Shown here one piece after another: positions 26,830 through 34,226 of a stretch of DNA of 64,000 nucleotides. The first letter of the stretch is position 1. Each line of letters begins with the position of its first letter. The stretch is taken from the NCBI RefSeq assembly GCF_014773225.1, contig NZ_JACXAJ010000002.1, positions 682,001 through 746,000 on the forward strand. The letters are read 5' to 3'. The position numbers and the translations under genes were made by a program. The stretch comes from Pontibacter aquaedesilientis (GTDB taxonomy: Bacteria; Bacteroidota; Bacteroidia; Cytophagales; Hymenobacteraceae). The notes beneath the pieces are model-generated. The model saw only the letters and a list, made by a program, of their open reading frames with translations. It did no database searches and had not been told where the DNA came from.

Positions 26830-27108
26830 ATGGAAGTGACGATCACACACGATAAAGAATACCAGCAGTTTACCGCCAAACTTGGACAAGAGGATGCGGA
26901 ACTGGCTTATGCCACCCCTTCAGATGAAGTGCTGGACTTCACGCATACCTATGTGCCTGAGTCTGCAAGAGGCAAAGGCGTGGCCAATAAACTGATAGAA
27001 GAAGGGCTGTGCTATGCAGAGGAGAACGGCAAGAAAGTCATTGCCACTTGTCCGGTGGTCAAGAAATTCATCCACAAGAATCCGGACTACCACAAACTTC
27101 TGAAGTAA
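26830..27108 (+). CDS. Small GNAT-like N-acetyltransferase (YjdJ/PF14542 type)
   Basis: 92 residues from ATG at 26830. The minimal GNAT fold is recognisable by LDFTHTYVPESARGKGVANKL (acetyl-CoA loop RGKGVA) and the C-terminal KKVIATCPVVKKFIHKNPDY that is characteristic of the single-domain YidJ/GTLF3B-like family. Substrate unknown. It follows glgX after 42 bases and may be co-transcribed. A strong terminator follows. Confidence 0.85.
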   Translation: MEVTITHDKEYQQFTAKLGQEDAELAYATPSDEVLDFTHTYVPESARGKGVANKLIEEGLCYAEENGKKVIATCPVVKKFIHKNPDYHKLLK

Positions 27109-27121
27109 GAAAGGCCTTAAG

Positions 27122-27170
27122 AAGCAGGTATAGCCGGTTGCGATTCGCAGCCGGCTATACCTGCTTTTAA
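27122..27170. terminator. Bidirectional terminator built from an inverted pair of the CAGGTATA word
   Basis: Arms 27122-27137 (AAGCAGGTATAGCCGG) and 27151-27166 (CCGGCTATACCTGCTT) are perfectly complementary over 16 bp, with a loop of 13 that can close further (TTGCG/CGCAG). It lies between convergent genes and has a T-run rightward. Each arm carries one copy of the over-represented CAGGTATA word, in the manner of paired uptake sequences in Neisseria terminators. Confidence 0.85.
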
Positions 27171-27448
27171 GATTTGTATCTGGCTATATAGATTATAGCC
27201 GAAAGAATGAGCGGATGCTTTTCCTGCATCTTCTCCAATAGCTGCTCCATTACGAGGTAATCGCTGACCGGAGTACTCATTTCACCACACAATAGCAGAT
27301 ACTTATACCTGATCACGCTGATGTAGCATTTGTCGTCGTTGTTCAGCAGGTAGCTACAGATATTCAGGTATAGCTCCTTTGCTTCCTTTTCTCCCAGCTC
27401 CACCTTTAGTGTGTCCTTGATTGCTTTTCTGGCGCTTTTGTTTTGCAT
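27167..27448 (-). CDS. Hypothetical protein
   Basis: 93 residues, basic, mostly helical, with no signal peptide (MQNKSARKAIKDTLKVELGE ... LVMEQLLEKMQEKHPLIL). Three cysteines. No domain recognised. Isolated between a convergent acetyltransferase and a 310-base gene-poor stretch. An inverted repeat about 50 bases upstream (CTGATTTT/AAAATCAG, 27496-27521) could be its operator. Confidence 0.6.
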   Translation of the reverse strand: MQNKSARKAIKDTLKVELGEKEAKELYLNICSYLLNNDDKCYISVIRYKYLLLCGEMSTPVSDYLVMEQLLEKMQEKHPLILSAIIYIARYKS

Positions 27449-27758
27449 AATAGTAGGAGGAGTTAATGCAATCGGTCCAAAACTTAGAGGGGTATCTGAT
27501 TTTGATAAATTTTAAAATCAGTGCGTTACATGCGTCAGGGGAGCCGGCGGTTGGTTTTTAACCCGGCAGAAGCGTCAACCTGTACAGGCCACCATAGGTT
27601 GACGAACGGAGAAGTTGTTGCTACTGAAGTGTGGCGCTCGGTTGATTTTCCCGTCTACGCTGAAACCAGGCTTTGTCTGCTCACAGCGGCTAACGCTACA
27701 TCCAGTGTATACCATACTGAAGTGACAGCGATAGAGTTTTATCCTGCTTATAAGTTGT
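27449..27758. other. Interval without a convincing gene
   Basis: About 310 bases. The only structure noted is the inverted repeat CTGATTTT (27496-27503) with AAAATCAG (27514-27521). An open frame at 27521-27799 on the plus strand overlaps the end of the META gene and has no recognisable features; I do not annotate it. Confidence 0.5.
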
Positions 27759-28220
27759 CTATAGCCCATCCGGTGACATGGGGGGAGCCCCTGCCCTGAA
27801 AGTCGCTACGGCCGTGTTTTTGTGGAAAAGCGTGAGCACATCGCCAGAAATTTTGAAAGCGTCCACTTTCTGAAGGATGGCCATCAAATAGTTTTCCTGC
27901 TCGATGATCGGGCACATGGCACGCGTGCTTCCAAGGTTGGTTAGCTGGAGATTGTCGTTGCTCAGGCTATACCTGCCCATCAGCCTATTGCAGCCAGTAA
28001 AACCTTTGAGCTCGTCGCTGCCTTCCTCAAAACGCAGGTAGGCGGTGTTGCTTTCCGGATTATCCTGCAGCTCCTGCCCTTGCAGCGACAGCAGCATCCA
28101 GTAGGAGCCCTGCAGTTCGGATACGCCTTCAGCATATTGCCGGTTCTTCTGACTCATGGTGCAGGAACCCAGTAGGATCGATAGGATAAGGAAGTAGGTA
28201 AGGTGTATAGTTTGTTTCAT
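27759..28220 (-). CDS. META-domain lipoprotein (HslJ-like)
   Basis: 153 residues. Signal peptide with lipobox LLGSC, then one META domain: GSYWMLLSLQGQEL, FTGCNRLMGRYSL and LTNLGSTRAMCP carry the conserved CN and TRMAC-like motif. HslJ relatives are envelope proteins linked to heat shock or novobiocin tolerance in E. coli; a direct biochemical role is not known. Single gene. Confidence 0.88.
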   Translation of the reverse strand: MKQTIHLTYFLILSILLGSCTMSQKNRQYAEGVSELQGSYWMLLSLQGQELQDNPESNTAYLRFEEGSDELKGFTGCNRLMGRYSLSNDNLQLTNLGSTRAMCPIIEQENYLMAILQKVDAFKISGDVLTLFHKNTAVATFRAGAPPMSPDGL

Positions 28221-28329
28221 ACAGGAACTTGATTTGGTTCTTTCTGAGTCGCGGCCTGTGCCGTTGCCTCAATGCTTATCTTCTTACGATGCCGTCCTGA
28301 TTTTGGTAAGCCTTCGGCCATATTAAAAA

Positions 28330-28359
28330 AGCAGTCTGCCTCCTGGAGGGCAGACTGCT
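28330..28359 (-). terminator. Terminator of the disordered-protein gene
   Basis: Stem AGCAGTCTGCC (28330-28340) with its complement ending at 28359, loop of about 7; on the minus strand it is followed by six T. It lies 11 bases after the stop of the gene at 28371-29153. Confidence 0.88.
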
Positions 28360-28370
28360 CAGGTCAGCAT

Positions 28371-29153
28371 CTATTTCTGGTAACCACGTACCCCGGGGCC
28401 ATAGTTGGTGATTGGCGAACTGGCTGAATAGTCAGGGCCTGAACGGTAGCCATACCCTTTGGGGCTGCGGCTCGGGTAGTCGTCACTGGTATGGTCAAAA
28501 TCGTGGCTGTCATTGCCTTGATGGGAACTGCGGCTGCGGTGGTCGTAGTTGGCGCCATACTGGCGACCGTAGTCGTTCCGGCTGCTGTCGCTTTGCTCCC
28601 TGCGGTCATAATAGCGGTCGTCCAGGTTTTCCGGATTCTCCAGGCTGCGCCGTCCGTCCTGGCGTCCGTGGGCAAAGTTGTAGTGCTCATCACGGCCGTA
28701 TTGGTCAATGCGTCGGCCATGGCCGGTAGACTGGTAGCTGTTGTCCTGGCGGGCATAGCGGGGCTTGCCGTAGTCCGAGCCTTCGTTGTGCCAGCCCGTG
28801 CCCCGGCTGCGCGTATAGCCTCCCTGCTGCTTATAGTCTGATTGTGGGTTGGGGTCGCCGTACCGCCAGTGGTCCTCCTCTGACTGATTGCGGGTATCGT
28901 AATTTGGCCGGTCATGGTCCCGGTGCCAGCCGCTGCCGCCCCACTCGTTCTGGTGCATGCTGCCCTGCATGTGGCGTTCGTGCTGGTAGTCGCGGTTACG
29001 GTCCTGGCGGCTTTCGTTGGTCATGTCGTGGCGGCCACGGTAACTGCCGCTGTCCTCGTAGCGGCTCAGGTAGTCGGAGAGGTTGTTCCTGTTACCTGCG
29101 TTACGCCCTTGGTTTCTATGGTCACTTTCGTGATCTCGCTCGTTGTATCTCAT
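28371..29153 (-). CDS. Highly hydrophilic, intrinsically disordered protein
   Basis: 260 residues from ATG at 29151-29153 (MRYNERDHESDHRNQGR); a longer frame upstream overlaps the VOC gene. The whole protein is made of Arg, Asp, Gly, Asn, Ser, Tyr, His and Gln with no cysteine and almost no hydrophobic residues. There are recurrent RD/DR, GYRSG and YG(R/D) patterns. No signal peptide or folded domain is seen. It resembles stress-type hydrophilins or low-complexity proteins of related Bacteroidetes, but I cannot assign a family. It has its own terminator. Confidence 0.75.
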   Translation of the reverse strand: MRYNERDHESDHRNQGRNAGNRNNLSDYLSRYEDSGSYRGRHDMTNESRQDRNRDYQHERHMQGSMHQNEWGGSGWHRDHDRPNYDTRNQSEEDHWRYGDPNPQSDYKQQGGYTRSRGTGWHNEGSDYGKPRYARQDNSYQSTGHGRRIDQYGRDEHYNFAHGRQDGRRSLENPENLDDRYYDRREQSDSSRNDYGRQYGANYDHRSRSSHQGNDSHDFDHTSDDYPSRSPKGYGYRSGPDYSASSPITNYGPGVRGYQK

Positions 29154-29241
29154 AGTGTGGTTCTTTTTAGGTTGATAATTCAAACATGCTTTATAAACGG
29201 GCATTGGTCGGCAGTGTTTAATTTGTCTGATATTTAGGCTC

Positions 29242-29928
29242 CTATACCTGACCGTTGCCCGTGGTAGAATCAATCCTGATAGGACCCCGCCGAATGGTGG
29301 CTATACCTGCTGTCAGAACTTCTACCCGGGTTGGCAGCGTTAGGGCCGGATTCTGGGTCGGGAACCAGGGCCTTTTTTCCTGCACCACAATGAACATACC
29401 TTTCTCATCGCCCACCGCCTCAAACAAGGCCGTGGCTGACTTCCAGCGCGGGAGCTGCAGTTTTTCACGCACTTCCTCACAGAAGCCGGTCACATCGGTC
29501 ACCGCAATGCCTATATCGGCCAGACCCATCAACTGCTGCGGGCCAAAGGCGGCAAGGCTCTCGGGTGATCTTTTGTGGGCGATCAATTCGACAATATTGA
29601 AGTCGGGGTCATAGAAGTAAAGTGCCTGCGCCTCCCAGCTTTCGTGTTCCACCACTGGCGAAGTAGCTCCCGGGGCGTATAGAAAGGCGACCTTTTCCTG
29701 AAGCCACTGGGAAGCAGCCGTTATCTGGTTGCTAGGTATATTAAAAGCGAAATGGTAAGGTTCATTTGCTCTTTCGGGCACCGTGCGGAACGTGATGGTG
29801 CTGGAGCCTGCCTGTATGCTGAACTGCTTTGTGTCTTCAGCAACAAGCGAAAGGCCAAGTGTTTGGGTATAGAAATCTTTGAGCTTCCCTGGCTGACTGG
29901 TCTGTAATTCAATTGAAGTAATTTTCAT
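29242..29928 (-). CDS. VOC (glyoxalase/dioxygenase-fold) protein, two modules
   Basis: 228 residues. The first betaalphabetabetabeta module (1-120, SIELQTSQPGKLKDFYTQTLGL ... FYDPDFNIVELIAH) is clear. The second (about 130-215, GLADIGIAVTDVTGFCEEVR) is more divergent. Metal ligands of the classical glyoxalase/dioxygenase type are only partly evident (Glu in NIVELIAH). The substrate is unknown. Its stop lies 88 bases upstream of the disordered-protein start on the same strand. Confidence 0.82.
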   Translation of the reverse strand: MKITSIELQTSQPGKLKDFYTQTLGLSLVAEDTKQFSIQAGSSTITFRTVPERANEPYHFAFNIPSNQITAASQWLQEKVAFLYAPGATSPVVEHESWEAQALYFYDPDFNIVELIAHKRSPESLAAFGPQQLMGLADIGIAVTDVTGFCEEVREKLQLPRWKSATALFEAVGDEKGMFIVVQEKRPWFPTQNPALTLPTRVEVLTAGIATIRRGPIRIDSTTGNGQV

Positions 29929-30093
29929 CCGGATCTTCCATATATGGTGTCAATTGAACCTATACGTAAACAGGGAGCCTTCTAGCATGTATTGGCCGAA
30001 ACCCATGCAGGCAGGTGCTAAGGCAATAGCCAGAAGCAAAATACCACGATTTTGATAATGTGATCCGACTTCCCACATCTCCTGAATTTTAGC

Positions 30094-30101
30094 TAATTTT
30101 G
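30094..30101 (+). promoter_or_regulatory. -7 box just before rlmD
   Basis: TAATTTTG matches TAnnTTTG exactly, ending 7 bases before the GTG start at 30109, so the transcript would have almost no leader. Confidence 0.4.
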
Positions 30102-30108
30102 CAGCACT

Positions 30109-31521
30109 GTGAGAAAGCAAAAGAAGAAAATCAATTTCGAGATACTCGAAAACATACGAATAGAAGAGATGGTGGCCGAGGGCAAGTGCCTCGCCCGTCA
30201 CGATAACATAGTTATTTTTGTGGGTGGCGTAGCCCCCGGCGATGTGGTAGACCTGCGCATTACCCGCAAAAAGAAGAGTTTTATGGAGGCTGAGGCGGTG
30301 AATTTTCATGCCTACTCGGATGTGCGCGTGCAGCCTTTCTGTGAGCACTTCGGTACGTGCGGCGGTTGCAAGTGGCAGCACATTGGCTACGATACGCAGC
30401 TGTATTACAAGCAAAAACAGGTACAGGACAACCTGGAGCGCATCGGCAAGGTGCCGCTTCCGGCTTTCGACCCGATTCTGGGCTCAGCCAAAGACAAATT
30501 CTACCGCAACAAACTGGAGTTCACGTTTTCCAACTACGGCTGGCTGACCAACGAGCAGATCAAGTCGGGGGAGGAGCATGAGCGCCGGGCGCTGGGCTTC
30601 CATATGCCGGGCCGTTTCGACAAGATTCTCGATATCCAGAACTGCTACCTGCAGCCGGAACCTTCCAACAGCATCCGACTGGCCGTGCGCGACTATGCGC
30701 GAGCGAACAACCTGGTGTTTTTCGACAAGCTCGGCATGACAGGCTGGCTGCGCAACCTCATTATCCGGACAGCCAATACCGGCGAGGTGATGGTGATCGT
30801 GCAGGTATACCACGAGGACGAAGAGGCCCTGACAGGTTTGCTGGAGCATCTGGCGGTTACTTTCCCTGAGATATCTTCGTTGCAGTATGTTGTGAATGGC
30901 AAAGGCAACGAGACTTTCCATGACCTGGAGGTGGTGTGCTACAAAGGCTTGCCTTACATACACGAAGAGATGGAAGGTATACGTTTTCGGGTTGGGCCGA
31001 AATCGTTCTACCAGACCAACGGCGACCAAGCTTACGAGCTGTACCGCCTAACCCGCGAGTTTGCCGGCCTGACTGGAAACGAACTGGTATACGATCTTTA
31101 CACAGGGGCCGGTACTATCGCCAACTTCGTCGCCCGACAGTGCCGCGAAGTCATCGGGATAGAGTATGTGCCCAGCGCCATCGAAGACGCCAAGATCAAC
31201 TCGCAGATCAATGAGATTACCAATACCACCTTTTATGCCGGTGACATGAAGGACATTCTGTCGGATGAGCTGATCGAACGGCACGGGAGACCGGATGTAG
31301 TGATCACCGACCCGCCTCGTGCAGGTATGGATGAGAAGGTGGTGGCGAAACTGTTGCAGGTGCACCCGAACCGCATAGTGTATGTAAGCTGCAACCCGGC
31401 CACGCAGGCACGCGACCTGGAGCTTCTTTCCGAAAAATACGACGTAAACCGCGTGCAGCCTGTGGACATGTTCCCGCAGACGCACCACGTAGAAAACATA
31501 GTTCTGTTAACAGCTAAATAG
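30109..31521 (+). CDS. rlmD: 23S rRNA (uracil-C5)-methyltransferase, RlmD type
   Basis: 470 residues from GTG at 30109. N-terminal TRAM domain (about 10-70), then the 4Fe-4S cysteines Cys78, Cys84, Cys87 (CEHFGTCGGCKW) and Cys179. The SAM-binding domain follows with YDLYTGAGTIANFV and DPPRAGMD, and the catalytic nucleophile is Cys428 in YVSCNPATQARD. It methylates a uridine of 23S rRNA (U1939 in E. coli) using SAM. It could be the closely related RlmCD-type enzyme of other phyla; the Fe-S motif and TRAM favour this family. Single gene. Confidence 0.93.
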   Translation: MRKQKKKINFEILENIRIEEMVAEGKCLARHDNIVIFVGGVAPGDVVDLRITRKKKSFMEAEAVNFHAYSDVRVQPFCEHFGTCGGCKWQHIGYDTQLYYKQKQVQDNLERIGKVPLPAFDPILGSAKDKFYRNKLEFTFSNYGWLTNEQIKSGEEHERRALGFHMPGRFDKILDIQNCYLQPEPSNSIRLAVRDYARANNLVFFDKLGMTGWLRNLIIRTANTGEVMVIVQVYHEDEEALTGLLEHLAVTFPEISSLQYVVNGKGNETFHDLEVVCYKGLPYIHEEMEGIRFRVGPKSFYQTNGDQAYELYRLTREFAGLTGNELVYDLYTGAGTIANFVARQCREVIGIEYVPSAIEDAKINSQINEITNTTFYAGDMKDILSDELIERHGRPDVVITDPPRAGMDEKVVAKLLQVHPNRIVYVSCNPATQARDLELLSEKYDVNRVQPVDMFPQTHHVENIVLLTAK

Positions 31522-31616
31522 GTATTAGATGTTAGTATTTAGATTTTAGACTTGAGAATAGCTCGACCTAACAGTAAAGTAGATGGAGCAGTCTGACGTC
31601 TAATATCTATAATCTA
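31522..31616. repeat. TTAGA-rich degenerate inverted repeat
   Basis: The left part (TATTAGATGTTAGTATTTAG...) and the right part (GTCTAATATCTATAATCTA...) are imperfect inverted copies of a TTAGATNTTAGA-like unit around a non-repetitive centre. Related repeats lie on the other side of the next gene at 32004-32150. Confidence 0.6.
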
Positions 31617-31631
31617 ATGTCTCCAAAAAAT

Positions 31632-32003
31632 ATGCAAAACGATCCTGAACTGAACGGTAAATACCTCGGCACCATTTCCAGAGATTTTGTAGTGGTGGCC
31701 GAAACGCTGCGCGAAGCATCTTACCAGGTACGCAAGCGCCAAATTTCCAAATACCCGATCTTTGTTTTCTCCCGTACCGAGGTACCGATTGGCTCCCTTT
31801 TTCTGGCCAAGGAAGAACTGGCGCTGGAATGGAACATCTATGCTTCCTACCTGGAGGATTTCATCAAGCATAAATTAGTGGATGAAGAAAAGGTAGAGGA
31901 CTTCGCTGCTGCTTACAAAGACCCGGATGAATTCTGCTGCCTGTTTGTAGTCGATGGCGAGAACTTCACCAATTTCGTATTCATTCCTTTTCCGGAGGAT
32001 TAA
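31632..32003 (+). CDS. Conserved-looking hypothetical protein
   Basis: 123 residues from ATG at 31632; an in-frame ATG at 31617 is possible but lies in repeat DNA. Soluble alpha/beta protein (KYLGTISRDFVVVAETLREA ... CCLFVVDGENFTNFVFIPFPED) with a hydrophobic C-terminal beta region. No family named with confidence. The gene is bracketed by TTAGA-type inverted repeats on both sides. Confidence 0.7.
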   Translation: MQNDPELNGKYLGTISRDFVVVAETLREASYQVRKRQISKYPIFVFSRTEVPIGSLFLAKEELALEWNIYASYLEDFIKHKLVDEEKVEDFAAAYKDPDEFCCLFVVDGENFTNFVFIPFPED

Positions 32004-32150
32004 TATTAGAGGTTAGATACTAGATGTTAGACGTTAGATTTACAAAGTATTTTAAGAATCAAAAAAGGGAGCCAATGCTCCCTTTTTTGATTCTTAAAAT
32101 AAGAAAATGTCTAAAGTCTAATTTCTAACATCTAGTATCTAGCATCTAAA
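32004..32150. repeat. Nested inverted repeat: TTAGA units flanking a 25-bp perfect palindrome
   Basis: An 18-bp word TAGATACTAGATGTTAGA at 32013-32030 has a perfect inverted copy at 32124-32141. Between them sits a perfect 25-bp palindrome with 4-nt loop (32048-32072 / 32077-32101) whose tip is GGGAGC/GCTCCC. The palindrome should act as a bidirectional terminator for the convergent genes on either side. The outer repeats have no obvious function. Confidence 0.8.
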
Positions 32151-33171
32151 AATGCTGCCAGCCCTGTGCCTGCAACGGGAAGGATTGCCCGTGTTTGTTG
32201 GCCAGGTTTATACCTTCGCTTTTGTCAGTTATCTTGCCGATAATGCTGATGTCAGGGTGGTTTTTAACCTTGTCGTAGTCAGCAATAGGTACAGTGAACA
32301 GAAGCTCGTAATCTTCGCCGCCGTTCAGAATGCAGGTGATCGGGTCGAGGTTGAATTCCATGGCCGCTTCCAGCGTCTGCTCATCAACTGGCAGGTTATC
32401 CTTGTAAATCGTGGCACCCACGCCTGACTGGGCACAGATATGGAACAGTTCCGAAGCCAGTCCGTCTGAAATGTCGATCATGGATGTTGGCTTGATGTCA
32501 CGCTCCTTCATGTCATGGATCACATCCATGCGCGCCTCTGGACGCAACTGACGGCCCACGATGTACTGCTTGTTCTCTAGTTGTGGCTGCATTTCCGGAT
32601 CCGCCATAAAGGCTTGCTTCTCGCGCTCCAGAATCTGCAGGCCCAGGTAGGCAGCGCCCAAATCGCCGGTCACGCAGATCAGGTCGTTCTCTTTGGCACC
32701 GCTTCGCAGCACAGCTTCGCCTTTTGCCACTTCGCCGATCGCCGTAATGCTGATAATCAGTCCGGTTCGGGAAGAGGTGGTGTCTCCTCCAACCAGGTCT
32801 ACGTTGTAGTTTTCGCAGGCCAGGCGCATGCCTTCGTAGAGTTCTTCTACCGCCTCCACGGTGTACTTGGCGCCCAGTGCGATGTTCACAGTTATTTGGG
32901 TGGGTTTGGCAAACATGGCGGCAATATCCGACACGTTCACGGCCACCGCCTTGTAGCCCAGGTGCTTCAGGGGGCAAAAGGTGAGGTCAAAGTGCACGCC
33001 CTCCAGCAGCATGTCGCTGGTGATGACAATTTGCTTTTCGCCCGGCTCAATAACAGCTGCATCGTCGCCAATGCCTTTGATGGTAGAAGGCTGGCTAAGC
33101 TCGATTTTTTCATTCAAGCGTTTGATCAGGCCAAACTCGCCCAGTTCGCTCAAGGGGGTATAGTCACTCAT
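32146..33171 (-). CDS. thiL: Thiamine-phosphate kinase
   Basis: 341 residues. AIR-synthase/PurM-like fold: IKGIGDDAAVIEPGE (metal and ATP motif), SDMLLEGVHFDL, GYKAVAVNVSDIAAMFAKP, VGGDTTSS and ISDGLASELFHI, all typical of ThiL. It phosphorylates thiamine monophosphate to thiamine diphosphate with ATP. No other thiamine gene is adjacent. Its ten last bases overlap the TTAGA repeat. Confidence 0.95.
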   Translation of the reverse strand: MSDYTPLSELGEFGLIKRLNEKIELSQPSTIKGIGDDAAVIEPGEKQIVITSDMLLEGVHFDLTFCPLKHLGYKAVAVNVSDIAAMFAKPTQITVNIALGAKYTVEAVEELYEGMRLACENYNVDLVGGDTTSSRTGLIISITAIGEVAKGEAVLRSGAKENDLICVTGDLGAAYLGLQILEREKQAFMADPEMQPQLENKQYIVGRQLRPEARMDVIHDMKERDIKPTSMIDISDGLASELFHICAQSGVGATIYKDNLPVDEQTLEAAMEFNLDPITCILNGGEDYELLFTVPIADYDKVKNHPDISIIGKITDKSEGINLANKHGQSFPLQAQGWQHF

Positions 33172-33192
33172 GTTCTTTCTGCTTTATACCTG

Positions 33193-33200
33193 CAAAGGTA
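33193..33200 (-). promoter_or_regulatory. -7 box of thiL
   Basis: On the minus strand TACCTTTG matches TAnnTTTG, 21 bases before the ATG, followed directly by a CAGGTATA word at 33191-33184. Confidence 0.45.
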
Positions 33201-33327
33201 CGCAATTTATCAGGTATGGGGGTAGTGTGCAGCGTCCTGCTTTCATAAATGTAATTTAGCGCAGAAGTAGTAGCTTTGTAAATGTTTCCCCGGACCAGGG
33301 GATAGTGTAAGATTCAGAAGCAAGAAC

Positions 33328-34137
33328 ATGAAAGATAAAGTAGTCCTGATTACGGGCGGCACCTCAGGTATAGGCAAGGCGCTGGCCTTTGCGTTTGGCA
33401 GGGCAGGAGCTAGGGTAGCTTACTCAGGCCGTAACCCGCAAAACCTTCACCAGACAGCTCAGGAACTGACGACGGCAGGTATAGACAACCTGGCCATAAA
33501 CGCTGATGTGAGCGTGGAGGCAGATTGTGAGCGCATGGTGGCTGAGACCGTGGCAAAATTCGGGAAACTGGATATCCTCATCAACAACGCTGGCATCTCC
33601 ATGCGGGCGCTCTTTCAGGACCTGGACCTGGATGTGCTGCGCCAGGTGATGGACATCAATTTCTGGGGAACGGTCTATAGCACCAAGTATGCCCTGCCGT
33701 ATATTCAGGCTGCCAAAGGCTCGATTATCGGTATTTCTTCCATAGCCGGTTACCGTGGTCTTCCGGCCCGCACGGGCTACTCGGCATCCAAGTTTGCCAT
33801 GCACGGATTTTTAGAAACCCTGCGCACCGAGCTGCTGCATTCGGGTGTGCATGTGCTGATCGCCTGCCCGGGTTTTACGGCCTCCAACATCCGCAACACA
33901 GCTCTTGCCGCCGATGGGCAGCAACAGGGCGAAACCCCGCGCGACGAACAAAAGATGATGAGCGCCGAAGAAGTAGCCGATCGCATTCTGCAGGCCACGA
34001 TCAAGCGCAAACGCGACCTGGTGATGACCGCACAGGGTAAAATGGCCGTCTGGATCAACAAACTCTTTCCGAGCCTGGCCGATAAGCTGGTGTACAATGT
34101 GATGGCGAAAGAGAAGGACTCGCCCTTAAAGAAATAA
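33328..34137 (+). CDS. Short-chain dehydrogenase/reductase
   Basis: 269 residues. Rossmann start VVLITGGTSGIGKALA (TGGTSGIG at 9-16), NNAG at about 88-91 (LINNAGIS), catalytic Ser in GISSIAG, and YSASK with Tyr151 and Lys155. The tail after about 200 (AEEVADRILQATIKRKRDLVM ... WINKLFPSLADKLVY) matches the DHRS7-like classical SDR subgroup, membrane-associated in some relatives. Substrate unknown; probably NADP-dependent. A -7-like TAGCTTTG at 33271-33278 precedes it. Confidence 0.92.
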   Translation: MKDKVVLITGGTSGIGKALAFAFGRAGARVAYSGRNPQNLHQTAQELTTAGIDNLAINADVSVEADCERMVAETVAKFGKLDILINNAGISMRALFQDLDLDVLRQVMDINFWGTVYSTKYALPYIQAAKGSIIGISSIAGYRGLPARTGYSASKFAMHGFLETLRTELLHSGVHVLIACPGFTASNIRNTALAADGQQQGETPRDEQKMMSAEEVADRILQATIKRKRDLVMTAQGKMAVWINKLFPSLADKLVYNVMAKEKDSPLKK

Positions 34138-34155
34138 TAGTAGCTAAACAGTAGC

Positions 34156-34196
34156 AAAAAGAGCGGTCCGTCTCCTTGAGGCGGACCGCTCTTTTT
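34156..34196. terminator. Bidirectional terminator after the SDR gene
   Basis: Stem GAGCGGTCCG (34161-34170) with CGGACCGCTC (34182-34191), extended by A5 on the left and T5 on the right, so it works for the convergent genes on both sides. Confidence 0.9.
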
Positions 34197-34226
34197 GTAT
34201 GTGGTGAGTGTTAGAAGAGGTATACG

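Noticed and set aside
27521..27799. 92-codon plus-strand open frame
   Set aside because: Overlaps the end of the META lipoprotein gene and shows no domain or signal; treated as chance.
28412..28841. Plus-strand frames rich in Val/Ala or Gly/Arg
   Set aside because: Shadows of the low-complexity disordered-protein gene on the minus strand.
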